A stretch of 64,000 bases of DNA from Pseudoalteromonas ruthenica. GTDB taxonomy: Bacteria > Pseudomonadota > Gammaproteobacteria > Enterobacterales > Alteromonadaceae. Position numbers and translations under genes: made by a program. Location: NCBI RefSeq assembly GCF_008808095.1, contig NZ_CP023396.1, forward strand, positions 2,931,501-2,995,500. The letters are read 5' to 3'. Shown in pieces: positions 55,310 through 64,000 of this stretch. Numbering within the stretch: the first letter of the stretch is position 1; every line of letters starts with the position of its first letter. The notes under the pieces were generated by a model that was not told where the DNA came from, searched no databases, and saw only the letters and a list, made by a program, of their open reading frames with translations.

Positions 55310-55407
55310 TATTTTTCTTTTCGTTGTTTTTCCTCCATTAACTATATTCGAAATAGCGGGCAGGGGAAATGTACAACACCAATTAGATTGTTACATTTGT
55401 TGTCGGC

Positions 55408-55890
55408 CTAACTATCGTCACTGCGATAGTGAATGTCATTGATGTACCAAAGTTTGCGCCCTGTAGGGGTAGATACCCAGGCCTCATCATCAACCTGCTT
55501 TTTTAACAACGCTCGCGCCATTGGTGCATCAATTGAGATGACAGTTTTGCTATCATAAATTTCATCTGGACCGACAATTTGAAAGCGTAACACTTCGCCT
55601 TGTTCATCTTCCACTTCGACATAGGCGCCAAAAAATACTTTTCCTTCTTGCTGAGGGCTGTAATCAACAACTTGAAGGTCTTCTAAGCGCTTACGCAAAT
55701 AACGCACGCGCCTGTCTATTTCCCTCAGACGCTTTTTATTATACTGATAATCGGCATTTTCCGAGCGATCACCTAAGCTCGCCGCCCAAGCGACTTTCTT
55801 CGTTACTTCTGGGCGCTCGGTGCGCCATAAGTGGTCTAACTCTCGTTGCAACTGCTGGTATCCACGGCGTGTAATTAATTTCGTTTTCAT
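55408..55890 (-). CDS. greB: Transcription elongation factor GreB
   Basis: A 160-residue GreA/GreB factor that stimulates transcript cleavage by stalled RNA polymerase. The coiled coil shows WRTERPEVTKKVAWAASLGD and RSENADYQYNKKRLREIDRR, with the acidic tip DRSENAD and the basic patch of GreB; the C-terminal FKBP-like domain has FFGAYVEVEDE. The tex and ompR-envZ neighbourhood is the same as in enterobacteria. Confidence 0.95.
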   Translation of the reverse strand: MKTKLITRRGYQQLQRELDHLWRTERPEVTKKVAWAASLGDRSENADYQYNKKRLREIDRRVRYLRKRLEDLQVVDYSPQQEGKVFFGAYVEVEDEQGEVLRFQIVGPDEIYDSKTVISIDAPMARALLKKQVDDEAWVSTPTGRKLWYINDIHYRSDDS

Positions 55891-55965
55891 TGCTTTTTGT
55901 TCAGTTTTAATTCACAGTCTGCATTACATAGTTAAATGTAGCGGTATTTTTAGGCGAGTATAGTG

Positions 55966-56280
55966 ATGCACAAATACAGTGTAAAACACATAATATTATT
56001 GGTACTCAGCCTACTTGTGCTTAACAGCTGGGGAGTTGCCAATGCTCACACGCAATTTTGTAGCGTTACTGATCAGCCGAGTGTCGCCCTCGAGTTAGAA
56101 GCTACCTCAAGCCCAGCTCAAGATAAAGACAGCGAGAAAGATTTTGACTTTACCGCTGCTTCACTTTCAGCAAATACATACCAATCCTTAGCACTTAGAG
56201 CGGCTCACACCGAGCTAGGTAAGGGTGCACTATGTAACTTACGCCCACAACAACGAGCGCCTCCCATTTTCTTTAAATAA
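55966..56280 (+). CDS. Small exported protein, unknown
   Basis: A 104-residue protein with a clear signal peptide (MHKYSVKHIILLVLSLLVLNSWGVANA). The mature part is about 77 residues, with two cysteines (THTQFCSVTDQ and GALCNLRPQ) that may pair, an acidic stretch (QDKDSEKDFDF) and a Pro-rich C terminus (QQRAPPIFFK). I use the ATG at 55966; a GTG is directly upstream. It lies 34 bases before the CBS-pair gene, so the two are probably co-transcribed. No family is recognised. Confidence 0.6.
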   Translation: MHKYSVKHIILLVLSLLVLNSWGVANAHTQFCSVTDQPSVALELEATSSPAQDKDSEKDFDFTAASLSANTYQSLALRAAHTELGKGALCNLRPQQRAPPIFFK

Positions 56281-56314
56281 GCTGTTTTTTATTAACAATT
56301 ATTTGGAGAAGATC

Positions 56315-56893
56315 ATGACTGATTTTAAAACCTTACGTACTCATTATGTAACAAGTGCGAGCCAATTTACTGCTCCCCAAGTTGTACCAGAGGCGTTAAA
56401 CACCAACAGTAATGCCATGACATTACTGCAAGATTTTACAGCCCAAGCGCCTGTTCGCATTTTGGCTAACACCCCTTTGAACGCTGCACGAAAACTTGCC
56501 AGCGCTACTCCCACAAACGCATTGTTAGTGGTCGATGAACAGAATAACGTGCTAGGCGTTACTTCTAGCGTCGAATTACAGAGCGCGCGAGTCACGACCC
56601 AAGCCGCACAAATGGGCATCAACCCTAGTGAGCTACTGGTTCATGACATGATGCGTTCGCTGCATACCCTGCCCTGTATCAGTATGCTTGCTGCACGTAA
56701 TACCACCTTGGGTAATGTACTCAGCACTATGGAACACCGTGGCAGTTTCTATTTATTAGTGACTGACAAAGAGCAAGTAACTGGAGTTTTCTGCGCCCGT
56801 GCTATTGCCAGAAAGTTAGGTATCGCATTAGATATCACTCCTGTCGCACAATCTTTTCAAGAGGTTGTAGCCAGCGTCGAGCATCCGCATTAA
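56315..56893 (+). CDS. CBS-domain-pair protein
   Basis: A 192-residue cytoplasmic protein with two CBS motifs: VRILANTPLNAARKLASATP (with ALLVVDEQNNVLGVTS) and CISMLAARNTTLGNVLSTME (with FYLLVTDKEQVTGVFCA). Such pairs usually bind adenine nucleotides and regulate attached enzymes; here there is no attached catalytic domain. I chose the ATG at 56315, with GGAG six bases upstream; an open frame starts at 56225 inside the previous gene. Substrate and partner are unknown. Confidence 0.75.
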   Translation: MTDFKTLRTHYVTSASQFTAPQVVPEALNTNSNAMTLLQDFTAQAPVRILANTPLNAARKLASATPTNALLVVDEQNNVLGVTSSVELQSARVTTQAAQMGINPSELLVHDMMRSLHTLPCISMLAARNTTLGNVLSTMEHRGSFYLLVTDKEQVTGVFCARAIARKLGIALDITPVAQSFQEVVASVEHPH

Positions 56894-57026
56894 CAAAGTT
56901 TTGTAAAGTGAAACACCTCGCCAGGGACGGCGAAATTTGCCCTTCTGTTCACTGTTGGCTGTGATATTATCCAATGCAATTATGATTAATGTGCCCGTAT
57001 TAGGGCGACAAGTGTAAAGGTTTTCA

Positions 57027-59351
57027 ATGGGCAATCTCACAACTTTGCTTGCGCAAGAGTTGCAAGCGCAAGAGCAACAGGTGATCGCAGCAACCAAGTT
57101 GCTTGATGAAGGGGCAACAGTACCGTTTATCGCGCGTTACCGAAAAGAAGTTACTGGTGGATTAGACGATACTCAATTACGCACCCTAGAGCAGCGATTA
57201 GGTTACCTGCGTGAGCTCGAAGAGCGCCGTCAATTCATTACTAAAACCATTGCAGAGCAAGATAAGCTCACTAGCGAACTGCAAGCCGACATCGCCGCAG
57301 CAACGACTAAAACAGAGCTTGAAGACCTCTACCTTCCCTACAAGCCCAAGCGCCGCACAAAAGGGCAAATTGCTATCGAAGCGGGTCTGGCGCCCTTGGC
57401 CGATGCCTTATTCGAGAACCCTGATCTTGACCCACAAAGCCAAGCTTCAGAATATGTCGATGCCGATAAAGGAGTCGCAGATAATAAGGCAGCATTAGAT
57501 GGTGCCCGCGCTATTCTGATGGAGCGCTTTGCCGAAGATGCCAAGCTGCTTGCCAAGTTGCGTGCACATATTAAGCAACATGGTCATATTGAAAGTAAGG
57601 TTATTGCTGGCCAAGAGCAGTCAGGAACTAAATACCAAGATTACTTTGAACACAGTGAAGGCGTGGCGAGTGTTCCCTCTCATCGCGCTTTAGCCATGCT
57701 TCGTGCGCGCAACGAGGGCGTACTGGCACTGAGTATTAACCCAGACGCCGAGAGCGCTGATGGCCATGCTTTATGTGTGTCGATGATAGCCGAGCACTTC
57801 AATTTGCCGCTGGAAGGCAAAGCAGCCAGTACCTGGCTCGCCCAAGTGGCGCAGTGGACATGGAAAGTGAAGCTATCACTGCATCTAGAGAATGAGTTTT
57901 TAGCGGCGATGCGTGAGCTTGCAGAAACCGGTGCCATAGATGTGTTTGCCAAGAACCTAAAAGATTTATTAATGGCTGCGCCAGCAGGCGCGAAAGTCAC
58001 TTTAGGCCTTGATCCTGGCTTGCGTACCGGGTGTAAAATGGCCATTGTCGATAGCACCGGCAAAGTCTTAGCAACCGCCACCATCTTCCCACATGCTCCA
58101 CAAAATCAATGGGATAAATCGCTACGCACGATTGAGCAACTGTGTCGTCAACATAAAGTCGAGTTAATTGCCATTGGTAATGGTACCGCCAGCCGCGAGA
58201 GCGATAAACTCATCGCCGAACTTATCAAGGCACAACCGGAGCTCAAACTGAATAAAGTGATGGTCAGTGAAGCGGGCGCTTCAGTGTATTCTGCGCCTGA
58301 GTTTGCAGCTCAAGAGTTTCCGGATTTAGATGTCTCATTACGTGGCGCGGTTTCTATTGCCCGCCGCTTGCAAGACCCGTTAGCAGAGCTGGTAAAAATT
58401 GAACCAAAATCCATCGGTGTTGGCCAATACCAACACGATGTATCACAAAGTCAGCTTGGGCAAACCCTGACTTCAGTTGTAGAAGACTGTGTAAATGCCG
58501 TGGGTGTTGACGTAAATACCGCATCTGCGCCCCTATTAACTAGAGTTTCCGGACTGAATAAAACCTTGGCGCAGAACATCGTTCAATACCGTGATCAGCA
58601 TGGTGCCTTTGCGAGTCGCTCTGAGCTGAAAAAAGTAGAGCGCCTAGGTCCTAAAGCCTTCGAACAAAGTGCCGGATTCTTGCGTATTGTCGGTGGTAAA
58701 GATGCTCTGGACGCTTCAGCTGTGCACCCAGAAGCCTACCCAGTCGTAAAGGCCATTTGCGCAAAAACGGGTAAGCCCATTGATGCCCTGATAGCCAATG
58801 CAGAAGCATTGAAGGACGTCAATCCACAAGAATATATCGATGATAAGTTTGGCCTGCCTACGGTCACCGATATTATTGCAGAACTACACAAACCGGGCCG
58901 CGACCCACGCCCTGAGTTTAAGACTGCGGCCTTTAAAGCCGGTGTTGATACCATAGCCGATTTAAAGCCGGGCATGGTGCTTGAGGGAGTCGTTTCCAAT
59001 GTCGCCAACTTTGGCGCCTTTGTTGATGTTGGCGTTCATCAAGATGGTTTAGTTCATATTTCTGCGTTAACCGACAAGTTTATTAGCGATCCACGCGAAG
59101 TGGTCAAAGCCGGTGATATTGTTAAAGTAAAAGTCATGGAAGTGGATGTGTCGCGTAAGCGCATCAGCTTCACCATGCGCTTAAACGATGAGCTACCGGC
59201 TGCTGGTGCGGCGAAAGCGGAGCGCAAACAAACGAGAAAGCCTCAAGGCGCTACAAACAAAGGTAAAGGCGCACCGCGCAAGCCTAAAGAAGCGAATAAC
59301 GCCGCTATGGGCAATGCTTTCGCTGAGGCCTTTGCCAAACTTAAGAAGTAA
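57027..59351 (+). CDS. tex: RNA-binding transcription accessory protein Tex (YhgF)
   Basis: A 774-residue Tex protein. The order is an N-terminal Tex domain ([20 protein letters not shown]), a YqgF/RNase-H-like domain ([18 protein letters not shown]), a helix-hairpin-helix region ([18 protein letters not shown]) and an S1 RNA-binding domain ([21 protein letters not shown]). A basic, Lys/Ala/Gly-rich tail follows. Length matches E. coli YhgF (773). It acts on stalled RNA polymerase or RNA. AAAGG precedes the ATG and a terminator follows. Confidence 0.96.
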   Translation: MGNLTTLLAQELQAQEQQVIAATKLLDEGATVPFIARYRKEVTGGLDDTQLRTLEQRLGYLRELEERRQFITKTIAEQDKLTSELQADIAAATTKTELEDLYLPYKPKRRTKGQIAIEAGLAPLADALFENPDLDPQSQASEYVDADKGVADNKAALDGARAILMERFAEDAKLLAKLRAHIKQHGHIESKVIAGQEQSGTKYQDYFEHSEGVASVPSHRALAMLRARNEGVLALSINPDAESADGHALCVSMIAEHFNLPLEGKAASTWLAQVAQWTWKVKLSLHLENEFLAAMRELAETGAIDVFAKNLKDLLMAAPAGAKVTLGLDPGLRTGCKMAIVDSTGKVLATATIFPHAPQNQWDKSLRTIEQLCRQHKVELIAIGNGTASRESDKLIAELIKAQPELKLNKVMVSEAGASVYSAPEFAAQEFPDLDVSLRGAVSIARRLQDPLAELVKIEPKSIGVGQYQHDVSQSQLGQTLTSVVEDCVNAVGVDVNTASAPLLTRVSGLNKTLAQNIVQYRDQHGAFASRSELKKVERLGPKAFEQSAGFLRIVGGKDALDASAVHPEAYPVVKAICAKTGKPIDALIANAEALKDVNPQEYIDDKFGLPTVTDIIAELHKPGRDPRPEFKTAAFKAGVDTIADLKPGMVLEGVVSNVANFGAFVDVGVHQDGLVHISALTDKFISDPREVVKAGDIVKVKVMEVDVSRKRISFTMRLNDELPAAGAAKAERKQTRKPQGATNKGKGAPRKPKEANNAAMGNAFAEAFAKLKK

Positions 59352-59366
59352 GCTTTTTTAAGATAG

Positions 59367-59393
59367 AAAACGCAGCAACCGCTGCGTTTTTTT
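59367..59393 (+). terminator. Terminator of tex
   Basis: Stem AAAACGCAGC/GCTGCGTTTT (59367-59376 and 59381-59390) with loop AACC and a seven-T run, 16 bases after the tex stop. Confidence 0.9.
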
Positions 59394-59512
59394 GGCCCTC
59401 ACTAACGCATCAGCAGTCGCTATGATGGTGCCGTTGCTTTTAAATAAACCATTTCAGGCAGAAATAGGAAATGTGTTTAGTATAGGGGTGACGAGTAAAG
59501 GGAAAAGTAGCG

Positions 59513-60316
59513 CTAAACCTGCGCCATAAAAGCCGATTGCTTGCGCTCTTGCGGCGCACTGACTTGCTGATAAAAATCGGCAATACGCAGGGCTCTTGAT
59601 TCAACCTCTTGGTCACGCTCAAAACGACGAGTAGGCTCATTGGTTGCGAATGCTGGCGGTGTTGGCGTTTCCTCCTCTTCAGAGGTGTTGAGCTGTTGCC
59701 CAGCCAACTCAGCCTGAGCCCGGGCCAGCTTTTGCGTTGCTTCATTCGCTATGGCTCGATCAGCACCGGAGGGCTCTGCTGGCGCCAACGCCGCTGAGCG
59801 TACCTGCTGCATCTTCTCGATGGTTGCTTGTGGGTCGCCCGGTACTTCACCCACATCTATTTGTACTTCTCCACCCACCGCGTAATTTTTGCCATCTGGA
59901 CCACGTTGATAGTCGTAGCTCGGTGAGCCGGCATATTGACCCCCTACCGATGCATGGGCTTGCTCGTGGGTTCGAACTTCACGGTCACGTTCTGCAAGCT
60001 CTTGGATTTGTTGCTGTTCCTGCTCGCGCTGCTGTTGCTGCTGCTCGCTAGATTGCTCCTCAGACCCCTCACTATCGCGCTCGTTAATCGTTTTCTGCTG
60101 GGCAACTGTTTCTTTTTCGCTGCTTTGCGCGTCTTTACTCTGACCGGGGTTACGTGCCTTGTCTGCGTCTGATGCAGCTTTATTATCGGTTGCACTCTGT
60201 GCTGGCTGCTTAGGCTCGGGGATCACTTCGCGCAGCTGGTTGTCACGCCTTACACTCTCGGTGTAAACGTTTGCGGTATTAAAATTAATAGTTGGCGTTG
60301 GCGTGACTATGTTCAT
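59513..60316 (-). CDS. SprA-related putative metalloprotease (CJM1_0395-like family)
   Basis: A 267-residue protein. An N-terminal disordered, Gln/Glu/Ser-rich half (residues 1-105) precedes a compact domain with REVRTHEQAHASVGGQYAGS, YDYQRGPDGKNYAVGGEVQ and DPQATIEKMQQVRSAALAPA. The HEQAH stretch looks like a metal-binding HExxH-type motif; the family is annotated as putative metalloprotease, but activity is not proven. It lacks a signal peptide. It starts 2 bases after a small gene, so the two are a unit. Confidence 0.75.
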   Translation of the reverse strand: MNIVTPTPTINFNTANVYTESVRRDNQLREVIPEPKQPAQSATDNKAASDADKARNPGQSKDAQSSEKETVAQQKTINERDSEGSEEQSSEQQQQQREQEQQQIQELAERDREVRTHEQAHASVGGQYAGSPSYDYQRGPDGKNYAVGGEVQIDVGEVPGDPQATIEKMQQVRSAALAPAEPSGADRAIANEATQKLARAQAELAGQQLNTSEEEETPTPPAFATNEPTRRFERDQEVESRALRIADFYQQVSAPQERKQSAFMAQV

Positions 60317-60318
60317 GT

Positions 60319-60627
60319 CTATGCACGAATATCGATAATTGTTCCTAACACTTCATCGGCAGTACGAATTGACTCAGTGTTAGCTCTAGCGTTGAATTCA
60401 GCTACTTTAAGATTCACCAGCTCCTCATCCACGCGCGGAGCCTGTGACACCGGAGCCGTTACCGCTTCATCAGCATTGGCACCTTGAAGTTGACGACCCT
60501 GTTGAGTTTGCTGTTGGTCTTGGCGCTCAATAGTGGCGCGATTAATGTTAGCGGTCGCTTGCTCAACATCTTGTTGAGCGCGATTAAAGCCTTCTACACC
60601 AGCATTAAAAATAGCTCCTACAGGCAT
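60319..60627 (-). CDS. Small protein with flagellar-rod-like termini, unknown
   Basis: A 102-residue protein (MPVGAIFNAGVEGFNRAQQD...). The hydrophobic heptad-like ends (first 25 residues and the final ELVNLKVAEFNARANTESIR, then TADEVLGTIIDIRA) recall axial rod proteins, which have such paired helices, but this is only a weak resemblance. I use the ATG at 60627 with GGTGGG upstream; a longer frame to 60675 adds a Cys-rich leader that looks spurious. It is coupled to the putative metalloprotease gene. Confidence 0.6.
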   Translation of the reverse strand: MPVGAIFNAGVEGFNRAQQDVEQATANINRATIERQDQQQTQQGRQLQGANADEAVTAPVSQAPRVDEELVNLKVAEFNARANTESIRTADEVLGTIIDIRA

Positions 60628-60723
60628 AACTTTCCCACCTACATTACAATTACACTTATAGTTATTATTGCGCAAAAAGTAGACGAAATAAAGGTGTTTC
60701 GGCTATGTCTCGCTGGTTTTAGG

Positions 60724-61458
60724 TCAAAGCATTGATTTTAAAGTAGCTAAAAATTCATCTTTATGAGATATGAACGGCGCATGAGAGGCCTTATCAAGCA
60801 CGGCGATATCTAAATCGCTACGCAACGCCTGCATTTGTGCAATAGCTTTGTAGGGAACCAAGGCATCCAAACGACCAAAAATAGCACCCACTGGTTGCTT
60901 AATATGGGCAAACTCGTGGCGTAAGTCATGGTGTTGTAAAATATCCAGGCCTTGGCGCAATGCCTCAGCCTGAGGCGGTGGTGCTTGCTTAAGTAACGCT
61001 TTTAATTGCTTTGTATCGGCACGGGCGGTATCACTACCCATTGCTTGAATAGCCAAAAAGCGTTCGATGGTTTTTGCGCTGTTGTTCAGCAGTTGCGAGC
61101 TAAAATCTTCTAGAACCTGTGCTTTTATACCCGGCCAGTCGGCTTGTTGGGCAAAAAATGGAGTGGATGCCACAAGGATAACTTTGCTGACCTTATGCGG
61201 GTAAAAATAGGCAAGGTAAAGCGCTACCAACCCACCTAAAGACCACCCCACGATAACGCTGTTGTCCTGCAGTTGATCTGCAAGCACCGCACTCATAGTC
61301 GGTAAATCATAAGTGTGTAACTGCTGACTCTCACCATATCCTGGCAAGTCCAACGCACGTACGTCGCCATCAAATAAAAAGTTGAGTTCTGGGCGAATAA
61401 GCTCCCATACCTTATTATTCATTCCCCAACCGTGCAGTAACACCAATTGTTTTTGCAT
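60724..61458 (-). CDS. bioH: Pimeloyl-[ACP] methyl ester carboxylesterase BioH
   Basis: A 244-residue alpha/beta hydrolase that releases pimeloyl-ACP for biotin synthesis. The nucleophile elbow is VGWSLGGLVALYLAY (Ser near residue 73), the acid is in FGRLDALVPYKA, and the His is in KASHAPFISH. The LLHGWGMNNKVWELIRPEL opening is typical of BioH. It is divergent from comF, as in many gammaproteobacteria. No other bio genes are in the window. Confidence 0.92.
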   Translation of the reverse strand: MQKQLVLLHGWGMNNKVWELIRPELNFLFDGDVRALDLPGYGESQQLHTYDLPTMSAVLADQLQDNSVIVGWSLGGLVALYLAYFYPHKVSKVILVASTPFFAQQADWPGIKAQVLEDFSSQLLNNSAKTIERFLAIQAMGSDTARADTKQLKALLKQAPPPQAEALRQGLDILQHHDLRHEFAHIKQPVGAIFGRLDALVPYKAIAQMQALRSDLDIAVLDKASHAPFISHKDEFLATLKSML

Positions 61459-61553
61459 TTTCTAACGACCACACCCACTATTAAAACGGATTGCCTGGGC
61501 TAAGAGCCCAAGCACGCAATGTAGCAATAATAACGGGATTTAAAGGTTATGCA

Positions 61554-62231
61554 ATGGATGCTCTATCACACCTGCGCAGTTGGCTATTTCCGCAGTACTG
61601 CAAGCTTTGTTCACAGTCTCTGCCGATGGGAGCACAGTTATGTCAACACTGTTGCGCGGCATTTAGCACCTTCTCTGAGCCCGACTTATTAGTTCGTGCC
61701 GATATTCAACGACTGTTTCCATTGCGCTATGTTGATCACTTAGTGGCTTTGCAGTGGTATCGGCCACCCGTGAGTACTTGGCTAAAGCAATACAAGTACG
61801 CCCATCAGCTGCACTACCAGGTCGCCGTGTCACAGCTTTTACAGCAGCATTTATATACTCTTAGCCATGCTGATAATTGGCAATGGCCTGATAGTATCGT
61901 GCCTATCCCTTTAGCTCATCCCCGGCTTGTTTGGCGCGGCTTCAATCAATGTGTGCTGCTTTGGCAGCAGGCGGTGCCACAAGGTTTATTTGTCGCCAAT
62001 GCTCTTGCCAGACCATTGAGCACAAAGCAACAAGCTAAGCTGGGAGCGCGTTCGCGACGCAAAAACTTAGCCAACGCCTTTACCGTTAGAATGCGTGTTC
62101 AGGATATGCACATTGCCATCGTTGATGATGTCATGACCACAGGCGCTACCGTAGACAGTGCTGCTCGTAAGTTAAAAGAGGCTGGGGCAAAAGAGGTATC
62201 GGCCTGGGTTGTGTGCCTAACCGCAAAGTAA
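61554..62231 (+). CDS. ComF family protein (GntX-like phosphoribosyltransferase fold)
   Basis: A 225-residue protein with an N-terminal zinc finger (CKLCSQSLPMGAQLCQHC, four cysteines) and a C-terminal PRTase domain whose motif is HIAIVDDVMTTGATVDSA. ComF proteins assist DNA uptake in naturally competent bacteria and GntX is the E. coli homologue. I use the ATG at 61554 with AAAGG upstream and MDALSHLRSWLFPQYC; the frame extends to 61491 but with no ribosome site. It is divergent from bioH. Confidence 0.85.
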   Translation: MDALSHLRSWLFPQYCKLCSQSLPMGAQLCQHCCAAFSTFSEPDLLVRADIQRLFPLRYVDHLVALQWYRPPVSTWLKQYKYAHQLHYQVAVSQLLQQHLYTLSHADNWQWPDSIVPIPLAHPRLVWRGFNQCVLLWQQAVPQGLFVANALARPLSTKQQAKLGARSRRKNLANAFTVRMRVQDMHIAIVDDVMTTGATVDSAARKLKEAGAKEVSAWVVCLTAK

Positions 62232-62257
62232 AAAGAGCCGGCTAAAGCCAGCTCTTT
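62232..62257 (-). terminator. Terminator of the M14 carboxypeptidase gene
   Basis: Stem AAAGAGC...GCTCTTT with an inner GGCT/AGCC pair and one mismatch, between the converging comF and carboxypeptidase genes. A run of T follows on the minus strand, only three on the plus strand. Confidence 0.65.
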
Positions 62258-62260
62258 GGA

Positions 62261-64000
62261 TTATTCACCGCGAGCGTGAATATGCTCACCGAAGAATAAG
62301 GCATTACTAAAGATACGGCTAGTGCCATACCAGAAACCTCGGAAAACCGGATTGTCTGTCATCGCGACCACCGTACCTTGCCCATATGAGTGCGCAACAA
62401 TGGCTCCTGCATTAGCGACTTGCGTTACGTTGTTATCATGGGTAAACCCAGCTAATAATGGCTTCTCGGTGTATTTCGCTACGTTAACAAATGGAGCACT
62501 GGATTGCTCAAGCAAAAAGGTGCTGTTTTTGAATACTGGCAGCTGCTTACGAGTCAACGAGTAGCTCAGCGGGTGCGTTAAATCGACTTCCGTATTAAAA
62601 ATAGCCCCGGCGATACGCTGCTTACCGGCAAGCATATCTTGGTCACCATATTTGAGACCTTCGGTTGCGAATACTGCGGCCATATCTTTACGCGATACAT
62701 AACTGGCTTTTAGTATTTGTTGGTCAACCAAGAACTTAGCTCCACCTTTTTGGCCCCAGATAACACCACCGCGTTTAACCCATTTTTGTAGTGCCACTTT
62801 TTGCGCTTTACTCATTGCCGAGTAGCGACCATTGGCGAGCACGATGTGGGTGTAATTATCTAGACTCACACCACTTAGGTTGTCCAACTCAATAATGCTT
62901 GGCGTGATACCCACATGGCGATCTAAGTAATACCACAGCTCGCCCACCTCGTACTGGCTGGTTTGCTTACCGCCCACCAGCAACACTTTTGGTAAGTGCA
63001 CAGGAGCAAGCTGCCGCGAACCTAAATCAACGCCTTTACTGGTTAATCCTGAATCCAAGGCAACGATAGGTATAGCAAAGCGTTGTTGCGCCTCATTTAA
63101 AATTTCTAGCCAATGTTCGTGTTGTTGTATGCCTGCTGGAATAACAATAGATCCCGCCGCAAACTGTTTTGTCGCGTTACCACTTTTTGCACTCAGTGGT
63201 GCTAAGGCAACGCGAGCGTTGACTCCCTCACGAAGCAAGTAGCTTAATAATTTAGGTGCATCATAGTCGAACCACTCAAAGGCATACGCGTAGTGTCTTG
63301 TTAGTTCTTGCGCTGATGGCTGCGCACCCTGTTGCCATGGCTGCTCTGCAAGCTCCAGCCCCCAAGTACTGCTTAATGGCGCAAACTCAAGGTTAAAGGC
63401 ATGGGCAAGTGTCCAAGCAGATACGTCATAAAAGGTATTGTCATTAAAACTTTGCTGCTCAGAGAAAATTGACTTAATCAGTCGGTATTGGCGTTGCGCC
63501 AGTGGCACAAAGTAGCTATTAGGCGCAGCAAAAGTGCGCTTATCAACAGTGGTTTGTTCTTCGAGTGCATAAGCCTTAATTTGATGCTGCGCGAGTAACT
63601 CTAAGAAATAATCTAAACGGGTAGCATCCTTAGGTGCGCTCACCACATAACCTTTCAACTTGTCTTTATCTGCGAGCTTACCTACTTGTTGGTAAAAGTC
63701 CTGCTGATAATCAAGTAGCTGCTGACGGTTTTCAAGCACCGCATCAAAAGTAGAGAAGCTAGTGAGAAGCTGGTTCTTTATGGTGAAAGCAAAGTCCATT
63801 TGACCATTAACAGTATCTTGAACATGGCCTCGGCTACTCGCCTGCTCAAAGAGAATACCGATGCTGCCATTCACATCTGGGTAAGTGGAACCTTTACCAA
63901 CATAAAAATCATCAAATGCTTCTTCGGTAAAATATAAGCGCTCTTCACTATCAAGGATGCGAGCATGATGTTTCGCGATGGCTTTGGTTAGATCAACATT
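62261..64000 (-). CDS. M14-family zinc carboxypeptidase (N-terminal part cut at window edge)
   Basis: The open frame runs off the right edge; 579 codons are visible and the first residue read here is in mid-protein. The M14 catalytic domain ends with SIGILFEQASSRGHVQDTVN, where the Glu before QASSRG corresponds to the catalytic base. After this come about 500 residues of a large C-terminal part with Rossmann-like pieces (VLLVGGKQTSQYEVGELWYYL, THIVLANGRYSAMSKAQKVA), often called a glutamine-amidotransferase-like domain in this family. The zinc ligands lie beyond the window. Relatives are secreted or periplasmic peptidases. Confidence 0.78.
   Translation of the reverse strand, partial: NVDLTKAIAKHHARILDSEERLYFTEEAFDDFYVGKGSTYPDVNGSIGILFEQASSRGHVQDTVNGQMDFAFTIKNQLLTSFSTFDAVLENRQQLLDYQQDFYQQVGKLADKDKLKGYVVSAPKDATRLDYFLELLAQHQIKAYALEEQTTVDKRTFAAPNSYFVPLAQRQYRLIKSIFSEQQSFNDNTFYDVSAWTLAHAFNLEFAPLSSTWGLELAEQPWQQGAQPSAQELTRHYAYAFEWFDYDAPKLLSYLLREGVNARVALAPLSAKSGNATKQFAAGSIVIPAGIQQHEHWLEILNEAQQRFAIPIVALDSGLTSKGVDLGSRQLAPVHLPKVLLVGGKQTSQYEVGELWYYLDRHVGITPSIIELDNLSGVSLDNYTHIVLANGRYSAMSKAQKVALQKWVKRGGVIWGQKGGAKFLVDQQILKASYVSRKDMAAVFATEGLKYGDQDMLAGKQRIAGAIFNTEVDLTHPLSYSLTRKQLPVFKNSTFLLEQSSAPFVNVAKYTEKPLLAGFTHDNNVTQVANAGAIVAHSYGQGTVVAMTDNPVFRGFWYGTSRIFSNALFFGEHIHARGE

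Overview
The window is a chromosomal segment of a marine gammaproteobacterium, most likely from the Alteromonadales (Pseudoalteromonadaceae-like). The evidence is an MSHA type IV pilus locus, a complete type II secretion (gsp) operon, and housekeeping neighbourhoods typical of that order: yajR-ssb/uvrA, acnB, trmA, dsbA-srkA-ccoG, hslR-hslO-pckA, ompR-envZ, greB, tex and bioH/comF. The genus is inference. I see no rRNA, tRNA, CRISPR array, insertion sequence or prophage.

Region 1 (1-14,889, minus strand) is the MSHA pilus locus. Read on the minus strand it runs csrD/mshH-like, mshI, a pilN-like gene, mshJ, mshK, mshL, mshM, mshN, mshE, mshG, mshF, then the pilins mshB, mshA, mshC, mshD and mshO (cut by the left edge). 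Genes overlap tightly, and a likely internal promoter separates assembly genes from pilin genes. The secretin gene mshL is broken by one extra base in a run of eight G/C; this could be phase variation, a recent mutation or a sequencing error. A PLP-enzyme gene lies on the opposite strand between csrD and mshI.

Region 2 (15,043-23,382) holds ssb and a YajR-type transporter, divergent from uvrA. It is followed by a large membrane-anchored winged-helix regulator with a TolB-like propeller, divergent from three small exported proteins that I do not recognise. Region 3 (23,520-29,395) has a thioesterase, a prolyl-4-hydroxylase-like oxygenase, and an operon pairing a free-amino-acid-type 2OG dioxygenase with a class V aminotransferase that lacks the desulfurase cysteine, then acnB. 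Region 4 (29,653-38,044) has an OmpA-family porin, an orphan coiled protein, trmA, two tandem DsbA paralogues, srkA, ccoG and two tiny genes.

Region 5 (38,041-49,955, minus strand) is gspC-D-E-F-G-H-I-J-K-L-M-N ending in a translationally coupled UPF0149 gene. The window therefore holds two paralogous pseudopilus/secretin machines. Region 6 (50,168-64,000) holds hslR-hslO, pckA with two identical LacI-type palindromes upstream, ompR-envZ, greB, a small exported protein plus a CBS-pair protein, tex, a SprA-like putative metalloprotease with a small partner, bioH, comF and a truncated M14 carboxypeptidase gene.

Intergenic gaps are short. The only one above about 300 bases (30,715-31,085, upstream of ompA) shows a small hairpin and a terminator but no gene.
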